Both the position numbers and the translations under genes were made by a program. This document shows, one piece after another, positions 12,685 through 24,889 of a DNA stretch of 64,000 bases. The first letter of the stretch is position 1, and each line of letters starts with the position of its first letter. The DNA comes from Glandiceps talaboti (lineage: Eukaryota; Hemichordata; Enteropneusta; Spengelidae). Under the pieces are notes generated by a model. That model saw only the letters and a list, made by a program, of their open reading frames with translations. It was not told the DNA's origin and made no database searches. Where the stretch lies: the NCBI RefSeq assembly GCF_964340395.1, contig NC_135562.1, forward strand, positions 12,209,543 to 12,273,542, given 5' to 3'.

Positions 12685-15639
12685 GACGTACTAAGAAGTG
12701 TGGGGTAATCGCTTGTGATGTACTATGTCCATGTGAACCACTTGAAAAATGACCTGCATCTTGACCTTGGTGAGAACCATGACTCTCAATGTGTGGTATC
12801 TGACCAACTGAACTGTGTACTGTATCACATGGTTGGCGTATGACTGTTTTTTGTGGTGTGTGATGGGATGATGTGTGAACTGCACTGTTGGATGGACTGC
12901 TAAAAGGTGGCACCTGGTACAACTGATTCCCAGATTGCTTTGGATTACCTGAAGATGGCACTTTGTAGGAATGACTGTACTGTGGTGGTAGTTGGTGCTG
13001 GGGGACTGATGTATGGTGGTGGTGAGCTGCTGGTTGATGTACCTGTACATGAGGAAGAAACCCTGAAAATAATGTTTGGTTATCATGAACCAATGGTATT
13101 TGATGTGAGATAATTGATGTAGTTTGGCAAACTGCAGGTCGATGTCCTTGTACATCTTGAAGTGAATGTGCTGAAGGGGATGATTGGTAAGAATACCCTA
13201 TACTTTGTGATAGTTCTTGGTTTGATGGCACAGTGACTGTATCATGCCAAATATTAGGCCCATAGCTTCTAGATGGCACTGGGTAAGACTGGTTCCCATG
13301 TAGAGATGTGTGACTGCCTGATGTTGGCACTGTATGAAAATCAGTATGAGATGGGTGACTTGAAACTGGCACCCAATAGGAGTGATTCTCAGATTGTGTT
13401 TGCTGTGATTGCAATTGATGCCTGAACATTGATGTCTGTTGGCAAGCTGCTGGTCTTTGTAAATGTTGGCCATGGGATGGATGATGTGTATATGATAATT
13501 GGCAAGTAGGACTATTGGTTGGTATGGGGTATTGGATGACTGATGTAGTTTGACAAACTGCTGGTCTTAGTGGACTTTGAAATGAATGCCCTGAAGGTGG
13601 TGCTTCGTAAGAATAATCCTGACTTCGCTGTATTGGTAATTCCTGGTTTGATGGTATTGTATTGTATGCAATATTAGATGAAGGGCCTATAACTGAAGTT
13701 TGGTAAGAATGACTTTCCTGTAGAGGTGTGTGTCTAAATGATGTTGGAACTGTATGATGGACATCATGGTCTATAGGTGGCCCAGTTTGTGGTGTTTGAC
13801 TAACTGAAGTCTGTACTGTATGTCCATGTTCAGTATTATATGGATACACTGTAGATGGCTCTTGGTGAAAATGAATATGTTGTGTTGGCATTGGTTGTTT
13901 ATCCTGACTCATTGATGTATGGTCAGTAGTCACAGGAACTTGCAGAGTCTGAAGTGAATATTTCTGTGATGGCACTGGATGAACTTGATTCTGAGGTGTT
14001 TGTATTTGATGAACTGAAGTCTGTATAGTATTATCTCCATGTACACTATTATATGGATGGACTGAAGTTGAGGCTGTTTGAATGAAGTTTCCTTGTCTAT
14101 GAGTGCCACTAGATTGGTCATTTGGAACTCCTGGTTCTTGAAAGCGACCTGAAAAAATAGGACACAAAGACTTTAATTTGGATAATTGATTCATTGCTTT
14201 AAACCTTCATAATAATATTCTCAGCGCATCAAAATGGGAGATGATCTCACATGTCCGATAAAAGTTATATGTCATAAACTTTCCCTACACATGCTATCAC
14301 TATATGCTTTGGTATAATCACATCGCATGTTCTATATGTAAGCAACACAGTCTTACGGACGGGGCTAAGGTTGCGTATGATCGATGCCGTCGTGGGGACT
14401 TGGGTTCAGGGACAGTAGTTATAAATAGTAAAATTAATAGCACGAGATTATATAGGTATAAATGAACTGATAGTATGCTTTTACTTAACATAAATCACAA
14501 TATCTACAAAATAAGCTTTCAGTAGGAAAAGTAAACACTATCGGATCCGTTCTCAAAGATTAATATTTAGTTCACAATAGGTTACTTCTAAATTCCAAAA
14601 ATTAATTAATAGTACGATAAATTGTCTTGAGTTGATTTATACAAATGAAAATAATATTACAATAAGTATCCTAAGTTGATTTGTATAGTGAAATAATATT
14701 ACAATGAGTAGTTTTAAATTGGTCTTTACAAAGAAAATAATATTACAACAAGTGTCCTAATTTGGTTTGTATAGTGAAATAATATTACAATGAGTAGTTT
14801 TAAATTGACTATGGTTGAAGTTCTGTTCTGTAACTGTGATCATATCATCACTGTGGAACGAGAAGTTCAATATTCGAGTACAATCAGACATGTCGTCATA
14901 TGTAAATGCAATGCTGGTTTATAAAATCTGGATCTGTCAGAGTACATGATGGGGAAATGCTCTTAAATTTACCTTGATTAGATCTTGAATCTTTCTGTAG
15001 ATATTTCTGTACAAGATGCTGTCGTCCAACTTCACGCAGCAATGTCTCTAACAGTGTTGTATTAAATTCACTAATAAACATCATATCATAAAGCTTTGTG
15101 AATAAATTACCAGGAATTTTCATCCTGTCTAAAGCACCCCTTGGTACTTTTTCATCGCAGAGGATTTTCATTTCTTCAAATTCAGCTGTAAGATAACAAT
15201 TGAGAGGGTTGTGATTCTTCAGATACTTGTGAATCAGTCAGTGTCTGTTAACAATACATAAGTCCCTAAGCAGCAATGATTTACCTTATATACTTAAATC
15301 TTCTTTGACTGACATTTATAAACAGAATACAAGGAATTCAATGTGGTACTGATTGGTTATGTGATGTTACTCTTCTGTGATTGATCATGACAGTCATTGT
15401 ACAATTTACATCCATACAATGATTCAATCATCAAGACCCTAAAGACACTGTCTGATATATTAACAACACCCATAATCATATGCTCGTTTCTTCACCTTTA
15501 TTGAATACTCACCATCTGTGATTTCTCGTGACAGCGCTAAGAGGAGTTCCCTAAATGAATCAAACTTCAGCCGTTTATGTTCAGGTTCCCTTCCATTGTC
15601 AGCATCACCACGTACTCCTTGCCCTGCCATCTTGGACAT
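8484..15639 (-). CDS. DED-linker-NACHT receptor (NLR-like), complete, 5 exons
   Basis: Predicted 1611-aa protein from exons 15639-15513, 15185-14973, 14148-12541, 12294-12157 and 11233-8484. All junctions are GT-AG and all four introns are phase 1. Residues about 26-105 form a death effector domain, with a VGRQHL where the family usually has RxDL. Residues 114-695 are a Q/H/S/P-rich disordered linker. The NACHT ATPase has Walker A GAPAIGKST (780-788), Walker B VLFLLDGLDE (near 851-861), sensor SIVTTRP (near 887-893), an LLVNPL motif (955-960) and a winged-helix YHKTWLEYF (near 1072-1080). The C-terminal 500 residues have leucine-rich, weakly LRR-like spacing. By family knowledge it should be a cytoplasmic, ATP-switched oligomerising sensor that recruits caspase-8/FADD-type partners through the DED; the ligand is unknown. 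The start could instead be the second ATG at 15630. Confidence 0.9.
11963..12030. repeat. (TGTATC)n microsatellite
   Basis: About eleven tandem TGTATC/TGTACC hexamers in intron 4 of the DED-NACHT gene. Confidence 0.9.
12157..12294 (-). CDS. DED-NACHT exon 4 (46-residue linker exon)
   Basis: 138 nt, phases 1 and 1, acceptor CATGTAG/GAGAG and donor GAAG/GTAAGA. It encodes polar, Pro/Ser/Gln-rich sequence (EIPINTADRPQVSEC onward) and continues the disordered linker. Confidence 0.82.
12427..12467. repeat. (AAT)n microsatellite
   Basis: About 13 tandem AAT triplets in intron 3 of the DED-NACHT gene. Confidence 0.92.
12541..14148 (-). CDS. DED-NACHT exon 3: long disordered linker
   Basis: 1608 nt, phases 1 and 1, acceptor TTTTTTCAG/GTCGC and donor GAGAG/GTATGT. 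It encodes about 536 residues dominated by Q, H, S, P and T with almost no hydrophobic core. There are two tandem repeats of about 140 residues: protein 244-383 (genomic 13759-13340) and 384-522 (13339-12923), sharing HTVPTS, PSNQEL and RPAVCQTTS blocks. A smaller diverged pair lies at 144-178 and 215-250, and a 12-residue poly-Q at 602-613. This domain was not recognised as any known fold. Confidence 0.88.
12650..12685 (-). repeat. Poly-glutamine-coding CAA tract
   Basis: Twelve uninterrupted CAA codons (TTG on the plus strand) inside exon 3 of the DED-NACHT gene. The pure codon run is likely length-polymorphic. Confidence 0.92.
14973..15185 (-). CDS. DED-NACHT exon 2 (rest of the death effector domain)
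   Basis: Acceptor TTACAG/CTGAATT and donor CAAG/GTAAAT, phases 1 and 1, 213 nt. It encodes AEFEEMKILCDEKVPRGALD and the later helices, with LFTKL, FNTTLLETLL and REVGRQHLVQKY. The pattern of LLxxL, IP/VP turn, LF and VGR matches DED helices 2-6 of caspase-8-like proteins. Confidence 0.9.
15513..15639 (-). CDS. DED-NACHT exon 1 (residues 1-43)
   Basis: Starts at ATG 15639 (MSK-MAG) and ends at donor GATG/GTGAGT, phase 1. It encodes a charged leader with a basic HKRLK patch and the first DED helix (SFRELLLALSREITD). The alternative start at 15630 (MAGQG) removes three residues. Confidence 0.88.
15622..15634 (-). promoter_or_regulatory. YY1-like motif overlapping a start codon
   Basis: On the minus strand CCAAGATGGCAGG surrounds the ATG at 15630 and resembles the YY1 core AAGATGGC, which in many animal genes sits just downstream of the transcription start. 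This suggests a short 5' UTR and keeps the second ATG as a possible start. Motif match only. Confidence 0.35.
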
Positions 15640-17740
15640 CAAAATCTACTACTGAACTCAAGGTTCTGTGAACATAGATAGAGAAGGAAAACACATTGAA
15701 AAACGAATAAATGAATACTCAAAGCTACTTCCAAAACTATTAACATCGTACTAACAATCTGCCACCTGTAAATTGGTTGATTGATGGTAGTTAATTTGAT
15801 GGTCCAAAAAATTTTGTCTCATTTGTAAATTAAAGTTTGCTACAAAACACAAAATAATTTCAGTATAATGAGACGCAATCAGTGTTTTCGATTTTGTTGA
15901 AACTGCTAGATTTGAACAAGAAGGCCTATTATATACAAAGTCAGATGTAGGAAGAAGGGTGTCATTATTGGAACAACAAAAATTTAAAACAAACGACACT
16001 GATTGAATAAATAAATGAATGAATGAATGAATGAATGAAATTGAGGTAAATAAAGAAATACAGCTGCATTCATTACATCAGATTATAATCTGATTGAAAG
16101 AGATGCTACGACTCAAAACATCATTTATAATGATTTGAAATTACATGTATGTTAAAATATATACATATAAATGTTTTGTTAAATAATAAAATCTGCTATA
16201 TTGATGACAAGTCAATTTCTCTATAGTTATTGTAACCCTCTTTGCCCGCTCAAATGGTACATGCGAGAAAACATTCTCTCGGGGATGTCCGAATAGCCCG
16301 ACCGATTTTATCAGTTGTAGATGGTCAAACATGGCAGTTGGAGCGATAAACATAATCTGAAAGTTTATATTTCTGTGATAGCAAAATAACGTCCTTGCAT
16401 ATGAAGCTTAGAGTTGAAATATAATTTCAGAGTAGCTGTGCAAGTTTTATGCCATCTATCGGGAGATGTCATATTTGAATTGGTTTACACTGTCAGCCGA
16501 CACTTCATTGGACTCGTCAGGCAAACTATCCCGACCTTGTGTCTGCGTAAGCCGGTAGTGACCCCGGGTCGCTCAATCAAGTCCACCAAGTGTCCAAACA
16601 AAAGTATCTACTAAATTCCAACACTGGTGGCGCTCTTCTAGTGTGGTTACACTGTCGGTCAACTTGGCACTCTGCTCTGTCACTCCTTGTCCCTACAGCT
16701 CAGTTGGGACGCGTTCCAACTGTTATACTATACAGTTCTCAGGAACTCAATGCAAGTAGTTCACTTAAACTCTCCACAAAGAATCAATACTGGATTGTAC
16801 TGGGTAACATAGAATCTAAACACAATGTTATGATGTGATCTTCACCAGGCTTGCAAATGCAATCACAGAGCTTGGACTTCAGATGAATACACGGTAACAA
16901 ATTAAACATACCAGGATCACGTCAATGTAAATCAAATATGAGATTCCATATATTATGGTCCACGACGATTTATCATAGTAAGATGGACTTACTAAATTAA
17001 CTTAGTCTGTACGCTTATAAGTTATAAATGGTTCATGCTGACGTGTGATCTGCCGGCGGTGACTAACACAATGTTCACGCAATCAGAAACAGATCGTAGC
17101 TGCGTTCGTTTGTCTTCCAGTTAAACATCGGACGACAAAAACACAAAAACATAACAGCAGGAAACCCCCTCAAAATCACAGCAAACGCTACAATTTATTG
17201 CAGCTAAAACAGATCGATGCTTAGGCTGGTCTTGACCCGGGGTCTTGACTCTCAAATCAAGTTCAAACTTACTCTGGAAAGCAGGCAATCCTTCCAAGTC
17301 GTTCTGAATGTCAGGGTTCTGGTGACATCAAAGTCATCTTATACCGTAATTATTTCAAATTACTGCAGCACGCAGTTTCTGTTCAGGAATCTCTCGCCCT
17401 TTAGATTACCTCGTGTGTTTCTATCAGATCACACCGGAAGTAACAGTGGATCAATACACCTAACTAAAACTTTCCAACAGGAACCTGAAAGCTGTTGTCA
17501 CAATAAAATATCAACTTCATTCTCTGTCAAATCACTGCACAGACAGTAACAAATAAATGCCTAAGAATATTGAGGCTTTCAGAACAGTATAAACCCATAT
17601 ACCTGTAGGAACTACATTAAACAGCACTAAATAAGTGTTAGAAGTCCTGCAAGCCCCGACTCGTGTACAGCGCCCTCTATGACAGAAATAAAATACTATG
17701 ACAAGCGTCTGCTATGATCATGATAAACAGTACTTACGCT
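15640..17740. other. Gene-free stretch upstream of the DED-NACHT gene
   Basis: The proximal part should include the DED-NACHT promoter, but no TATA box was recognised. A (TGAA)n tract of about eight copies lies at 16004-16038. The short open frames around 16414-16838 and 17217-17549 have no splice context or recognisable domain. Confidence 0.5.
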
Positions 17741-17752
17741 GGGATCAGAATT

Positions 17753-18105
<353 letters not shown>

Positions 18106-18209
18106 TGCAGTAAATTCTGACCCCAGCCTAACTATATTATATAGAAAACAAAACTATATGACCAGTGTTTTGGGGCACATTAGCATAACATTTGATTATA
18201 TTATAAGTT

Positions 18210-21200
18210 ATTGTACTTACACATTGGAAGAGGTTACTGGATTCGATTCACTGCCCTCCAAAATATTTTATATCACCTACATAAAAAGATAAGACCAAAA
18301 TCAGAGAAAATATTGCTATACGATCTTCCGGTAAAACTGCAGGAATTGGTGTACTCAATACGGTGCATTAGGAGTGGTCAGTCGGTTTTTAAAAAATATG
18401 ACCGACATATTTCAGTTGACAAGTAGACATGTCGGTAGCATCAATTACTCGTTTGTTTCTTTTAGCAGGCCGGGTTCATAAATTCCTTCTCTTATACTAT
18501 ATGCACAGGTGCCATATCTGCTACTAAATATGTCATGTCATGTCTGAAGAATGTTTAGGAGAACATAACAAATCATATCACGTGACATGTAATGGTATTG
18601 CATCAAAATATCATGGTGTGGACACTTCCCAATGAAGTTGATACTAACGACTTCATTATTAACTAAATATTTCCAAACCCAGGAGAGTATAGGCTTAATG
18701 CCCATTGGCAAAATCTCTTGACAGCATTTCATTTGTTAATCACTATAAATTTGTTTATACCAGATGTTTATAGTTATGATCAATTTGGTAACTTTGAGTG
18801 GACCGATACCATCATACATGTACATCTTATAACATCCTATTTGATTTAATAATTGATTCCTGAGAGGCTAGGGATCTCGAAAGGTACCCAATCTGTACTC
18901 AACCCCTTTCCATCGCATACCTTGCAATAACGGTGGCGGTCGCGGAAAATCAGGCTTCAAACATTAACATCCCCCAAAATAACATGCCAAAATATGGATT
19001 TTTAAAAACAAATCAAAATAATATGTACATCAATTATCTACATCGTCAAAAAGAAGAAAACTTTCAAACTTTTCAATCACAACCGTACAAATGATTGAAA
19101 TATCAAAGATAAACATTTCAAAAAAGATGAGGGCAATTTATTGACGATCAAAGACGTGTTTCGAGTCTTGATAGATAAGAACATCGATCGGAAAGGAAAC
19201 GGAAAGTAAAACTATGCACCACTTAGATACCCCGATAATTTCCATGGGCTACTTGTGGTTGAAATGAGTATTTTAGTACTTTTTATATTTGACGGTTGAA
19301 GTACTAGTTATATACTCCCTTTTTGACAACAAATCAGAAGTTATTTATTTATTTGTTTGTTTTTTGTTTGTTTATTTATTTATTTATTTATTTATTTATT
19401 TCCATTGTATTTTAGTTTATTTTTTCTTATTTGATATGTAACCTTTGGGTTTTCTTTTTGACTTCTGACAATTAAATATAATTATATAGAAATATTTTAA
19501 CTCGTTACAGGCAAAGTGTATAACGCCAATAAACTATTTAAATCACGTCAAAGAGATACTAGTATTGGTGTTTTTCAAAGTGCAGGACAATTGACGACGA
19601 AATCAAACTTTGGTCTATTGTGTGTGCAAAGATCAGTACGATATTTACCTTGTCAAAAAAACTTTGAAACGATAGTATATCTCTTGATGACAGCGATTAA
19701 AATCTTTAACTTTTGGCGGACTACATCATGAACGTGTACACTTATTGGCTTACGTGAATGATTGATCATTGGAGTGGAATACAAAACACTACCTGTCCTG
19801 TCAAGACCGCACGTCACACCCATACTTAACTTGTACATGTTTACACAACACTACCTGTCCTGACAAGATCGCATATCACACACCTACTTATATATATTAA
19901 TTTGACTTCTTGTATAACAACAGCGTTAATAATTCTCGACAGATGTGATAGATTCATCGTAGACCACGCAAGCGAAGTTTTATCCACGTTAACGTTAGTT
20001 TTAACAACGTAATTTCCACTATGGATACAATTATTTTGTGTTTAAAAAACAAACGATAGAATAGATGTTTAGGCCTTATAAAAAAAACTGTGTGATTCCA
20101 ATTACGCCTAATTTTAGAATAGGTGGGGGTTGGTCGATTTTTTATTTTTATCTTATTATATATTTTTTATGTATGAGTGTCTAGTTCAGGTTTTCCATTG
20201 TTTTTCAAAATGTCTCAGTGTTGTTTACTTCTTCCTATCAGATGTACAACCATTACAGATTTGGAGAACAGTTTTATATTGTCTTTTTAAGTTGATGGCA
20301 GTCTCCGCATCCGCTATTTGTTGTGAGACTTCACAGTGTTTGCGATTTTATTGTTTGTTTCTCGAATACATAAACAAAAAGTTTAGGGTCGGCAGTGAAA
20401 AGCCATGTTGTGTCGGGTAACCGGGACCAAACAATTATTTTGTTTCATCGAAATAATCCTCATTATGTCTCAGAGCACCGAACAATTGTGTATTGGTCTG
20501 AGATTATAGACAATTGAAGCTAAAAAGAACTTTTAGGGTGGTTTCGTTCAAGAGACAATGATAGATATACGATTTAAATATAGGGCTGTCTTAATTCACC
20601 AACTTTACGCCCGTGATGTATCCCGAGAGATCTGGTCAAACTGACTATGGATGAATGGCTGATAATGTTGAACTGACATAAACATAAGATAGTTCTTAGT
20701 AAATATATGATGTCTATCAACCCTGTGCGTCTCATAAGAGAAAAAAAGTGTACTGAAATGGCGTCTAAAATGAACTTTGGTCTTACAATTTTGCCAATGG
20801 CTAGGCGCTAGTTGGTATTGCTGTAAGACTGTACATTGTACAATGTAAGCGTCACAAAACGTATGAGCAGCTTTCAGTTTCTCTAATCGAATTCGAACTT
20901 GCTTTAAAACACTAACCTTAGGAAACAACTTCTCTAGCCCCTCTTTGTAGATCTTTGTGGCATCAGTGTGTCATGTACTCATATTCCCCGCACGTTTTCA
21001 CATCAAAACTAAAAATTACGTTACTTCTACAACAAAAGACAAGTCGACCTTACATGACCTTTGGCTCACGTGAATTTCCAAACTGGGATCAATAAATATG
21101 TCACTACCAGGCACTGACCAATTGCAACCCATTGTACGGCAGTGGTGTAAAAACAAATTAACCAACATACAAGGAAACCAAAAATAACATCAAAAGACAA

Positions 21201-22660
21201 GAATAGTTCTACCTGATTAAATAACTAGTAAATGTTAAAAATCCTAACATAGAAACACAAGCATTTAAATCATTGAAACTTTATTCCATCCAAACCCAGT
21301 GTGACGTCATCTAGTAATCTAACTTACAACACCAACTAATAACCTGGACACCATCTTGACTTGGTAGAATCTGGTCTTTATACTATTGACTTTCGATATT
21401 CACGTTGGTAACCATAATATCGAATTTGATTATCTTATATATCATTATCTTAGTTAAATTATGATCATGGAAAAACTTGAATAATATAAATTTTGAAATG
21501 AAAAGCTAAAGGAATTTACCTATTTCCGTTTACCATGTATACGTATAGGTACATCCATACTACGAATTTTTGTCATAAATAATTGACAAATAAGCGGGTG
21601 ATTTTGTTGACAATTGTCATGAGAATTGTTGACTTTTCATGATCAATCGTATGAAAACTACTCGTAACTTAAATCCAGCAGGCACACTTATTGATAATAC
21701 ATGTGATGGTTTGAAAAAAAACTAACTGTCGTTTTGAAGATCGATCGGACTTATTAGTTGTCACCATGTAACCAACTAGTTTCCCACTTCAGAAAACAGT
21801 GCGTTATGCAGATACTCACTGTGCGATGTTGTTTACTAAAAACAAACTTTTTGCCGAAATAATCCAACACATTATGGTTAAATTGAAGAATGATTCCTTA
21901 ACTACGAAACATTATTGCTTACCAATCTAGTGTGACGTCATCTAATAGTCTAACTTTCAACGCCAACTAATAACCTGGATGCCATCTTGACTTGGTAGAA
22001 TCTAGTCATCCACACAACATTAATTACTATTACAATGCTATCTACATTAAAGTTGATAACCACAATACAGAGTTTGATTATAATTATTTCTATGTTAGGG
22101 GAAGTGCAAGATATTAGAAATAAAGAAGACATTCTCGACTTCAACATTCATTCTAGAAGTACGGTTAACAAGTTGGTGATACCTGTAAGCTCTCAAATCG
22201 ATATGTTTAGCTTGTCGAAATTGTAACCATGGCAACTTGAATAATATCACTTTTGAATAGGAAAACTATACAATTTACAGTAACTTGTTTACAGTTGACC
22301 ACGTTTAGGTACATTTATACTACGAAATTATGTCAATAAGTAACTTTATAATAATTAGTACAAATAAGAGGGTGGCTTTGTTGCCAAGTATCACGAAAAT
22401 TATTGACTGATCATGATCAATCGTATGGAAACTTCTCGTAACTTAAATCCAGCAGGCACACGGATTTGTAGTACGTGTGATGGTTCGAAAAAAAAACTAA
22501 CTGTCGTTTTGAAGATCTACCGGAGTTATTATTTATCAGTGCGGTACCAATAGGGAGACTTATTAGTAGTACATGTGATGGTTTAATGAAAACTACCCGG
22601 TGTTTTGTAGATCGACCGGAATTATTAGTTAACACCATGGTACAACAGGGAAATTTAGGA
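18210..22660. repeat. Large repeat, copy A (with an internal duplication)
   Basis: Blocks of this region recur in order in copy B. Examples are 18340-18450 with 23560-23680, 19210-19300 with 23730-23820, 19705-19800 with 25110-25195, and 20920-21080 with 25780-25940. The GTGACGTCATCTA block occurs twice within A (about 21301 and 21932), followed both times by GATCAATCGTATG and CCAGCAGGCACAC. No intact coding region was found; it may be a non-autonomous element or an old segmental duplication. Confidence 0.7.
19341..19400. repeat. (TTTA)n microsatellite
   Basis: TTTA/TTTG tetramer run inside copy A. The corresponding part of copy B (about 23875-23905) has only a short AT-rich equivalent. Confidence 0.8.
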
Positions 22661-23429
22661 AACCTTCAGTATTTACAGGGGAGGGCCGGAGAAAAATCAC
22701 GTGAAAACGTGACAACCCCCTCCCCCATTCTCCATTTGTAAATATTTACCCTCCCATTTGTTACATTTTGTAAAACATGACCCTCCTCATGACAGTTGCA
22801 TACACTGAACGTTAATGGATCTTCCCATTATATGTATACATACAGATTAACTGATTTTGACTTTTGCAATATTTGTACAGACAAACAGTAAAAGACAGTC
22901 ATGGATACTGTTAGTGATACGGAGAGATGGTATACTCAATAAAATGAACTGTTTTATTAAACAATTTTCTTATATGTATTTGTACTTTGGCATGTAAAGT
23001 ACTCGTAAAAATAAATGTTGAGTGCTCACCTAACTTTTACATCTCAAAACACACAAAAAATTGAAGTCATTGAGTCTTCAATTTGGTCACAAAACTAATG
23101 TACTGTAAATGTGCGCCTCCCCCAGACATTATGATACAAAATACTCTCCCCCAAGAAGAGGTTTGTAAGATATGACCCTTCCCCCCACCATGGACTCCTG
23201 AGGTCCTCCCCCTGTAAATACTGAAGGCTCCCTTATTAGGATTACATGTGATGGTTGAACATTAGAATGAAATCTTGTCATTTAAAGATGACACTTCATC
23301 AGAACCCAAGTTAACTTGTGCACGTATATGACCGGACTTATTAATTCGCACCAGACATGACTTATGATGGCTTCATCCTAGATATAGCTATCCCAGGATT
23401 CATAGCAAAATATTATGGATATTGAAAAA
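22661..23429. other. Spacer between large repeat copies A and B
   Basis: Contains two C-rich phrases that read almost as reverse complements of each other (near 22670-22760 and 23105-23230). They look like the diverged ends of a foldback insertion. No gene. Confidence 0.4.
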
Positions 23430-24790
23430 GGTTAGTAGGTTCGGTTTACAGCTCTCCAAAATACTTTATATCACCTAGATGAAATAGATAACCGACCAAT
23501 ACTATGTAATGGATTTCATGAAAGTCAGAGAAAATATTGTTATACAATTTCCTGGTATAACTGCAGGAATTGGTGTACTCAATACGATACATTAGTAGTA
23601 CGTGGTCAGTCGGTTAAAAAAAATATGGCCGACATACTTCAGTTGACAAGTACATATGTCGGTAGTATCAATAACTACTTAGTTGTTTCTTTTAGCTTGT
23701 TGGGCCCAAAAAGTTAAAAATTAACACTATGCACCATTTAGATTTCCTGATTGTTACCATGGGCTACTTGTAGTTGAAATAGGTATTTTAGTACTTCTTT
23801 TTAATTTGACGGTCGCAATAGTCCCATTTTGACTACAAACTACATCCAGTCAGAAGTTTAGAGTTCGTTATTATTTTTTAATTATTTATTCATGTATTTA
23901 TTTCCACTGTATTTTATTTTGTTCTTTTTTCCTATTTGATACGCAACCTTTTGGTTTTCTAATAAATAATGCTTACGATAAAATATATTTTTTCAGGGTA
24001 GCTCAAATAAGTGTTACAGTATTAAAGTAAATGAAACACCTTTTTCCATTGAGGCCCTCAAGCATCACTATATAATCATACAAAATGGTAAAAGTAGGTA
24101 AAATGACATTCAATATATTACGCGAAAAGATAGACGAAAGGAAATGATACCAAATGCATGTACAATCACAAATGTTAAGTGCAAAAAACTGACAGACAAA
24201 CAAATATGTTAATATTCTCAGGTGTTTTAAGTTGTCTGACAGGGAGTTCCAAATGTTGACACCCCTGTGAGTGTACTTACGTAGGGCATAATTATTTCTA
24301 GCCGGGGCGATGACGACACCGTTTGCTTTTGCTGAGTCGGGTGTTGTAGTTATGAACTGCTCGACTTTCCTGTCATGAATTTTTAATTACTGTGTTTGAT
24401 CACTGATCACTTCGATATTGTGGGGGGTGGGGGGGGGGGCAGTGGTTTAGTGGTAATCGTTTTCTGGCCTCGAATTTCGCCAACATTGTAAATTGAAGTT
24501 GCTCTTCTGTAATGTGTCCTATGACGTGTAATTTTCTTGACTACGCATACAACCACATATTATAGTCGAGTGTGAGCTATGAGCATCTGCCTCTCCCAGC
24601 TCTGGTTTTCGAGTGAGGCCGTGAAGCAACATATATCGTCTCGTATGCAGTTTATCCTCACTACAAGAATTGCTGACCATAAAGATTTGATATTCCGATA
24701 ACCTTTCAGCATTGTGTATAAACACGTTCACGTCTGCTGCTAACAAGAATATACTTCCCCGGTATGTATGTATGTATGTATGTATGTATA

Positions 24791-24889
<99 letters not shown>

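Noticed and set aside
12691-13155. Alternative-frame protein inside the DED-NACHT linker exon, and similar frames at 13198-13473 and 13930-14121
   Set aside because: Shadow frames of the repetitive linker exon; the main frame is the one in phase with both flanking exons.
20605-20928. Possible gene sharing a peptide motif with 25582-25821
   Set aside because: The similarity follows from the underlying DNA repeat and both frames break at different points; kept only as a possible coding fossil.
24420-24740. Possible tRNA-derived SINE head (GTGGTTTAGTGGTAATCG)
   Set aside because: There is an A-box-like string but no correctly spaced B-box.
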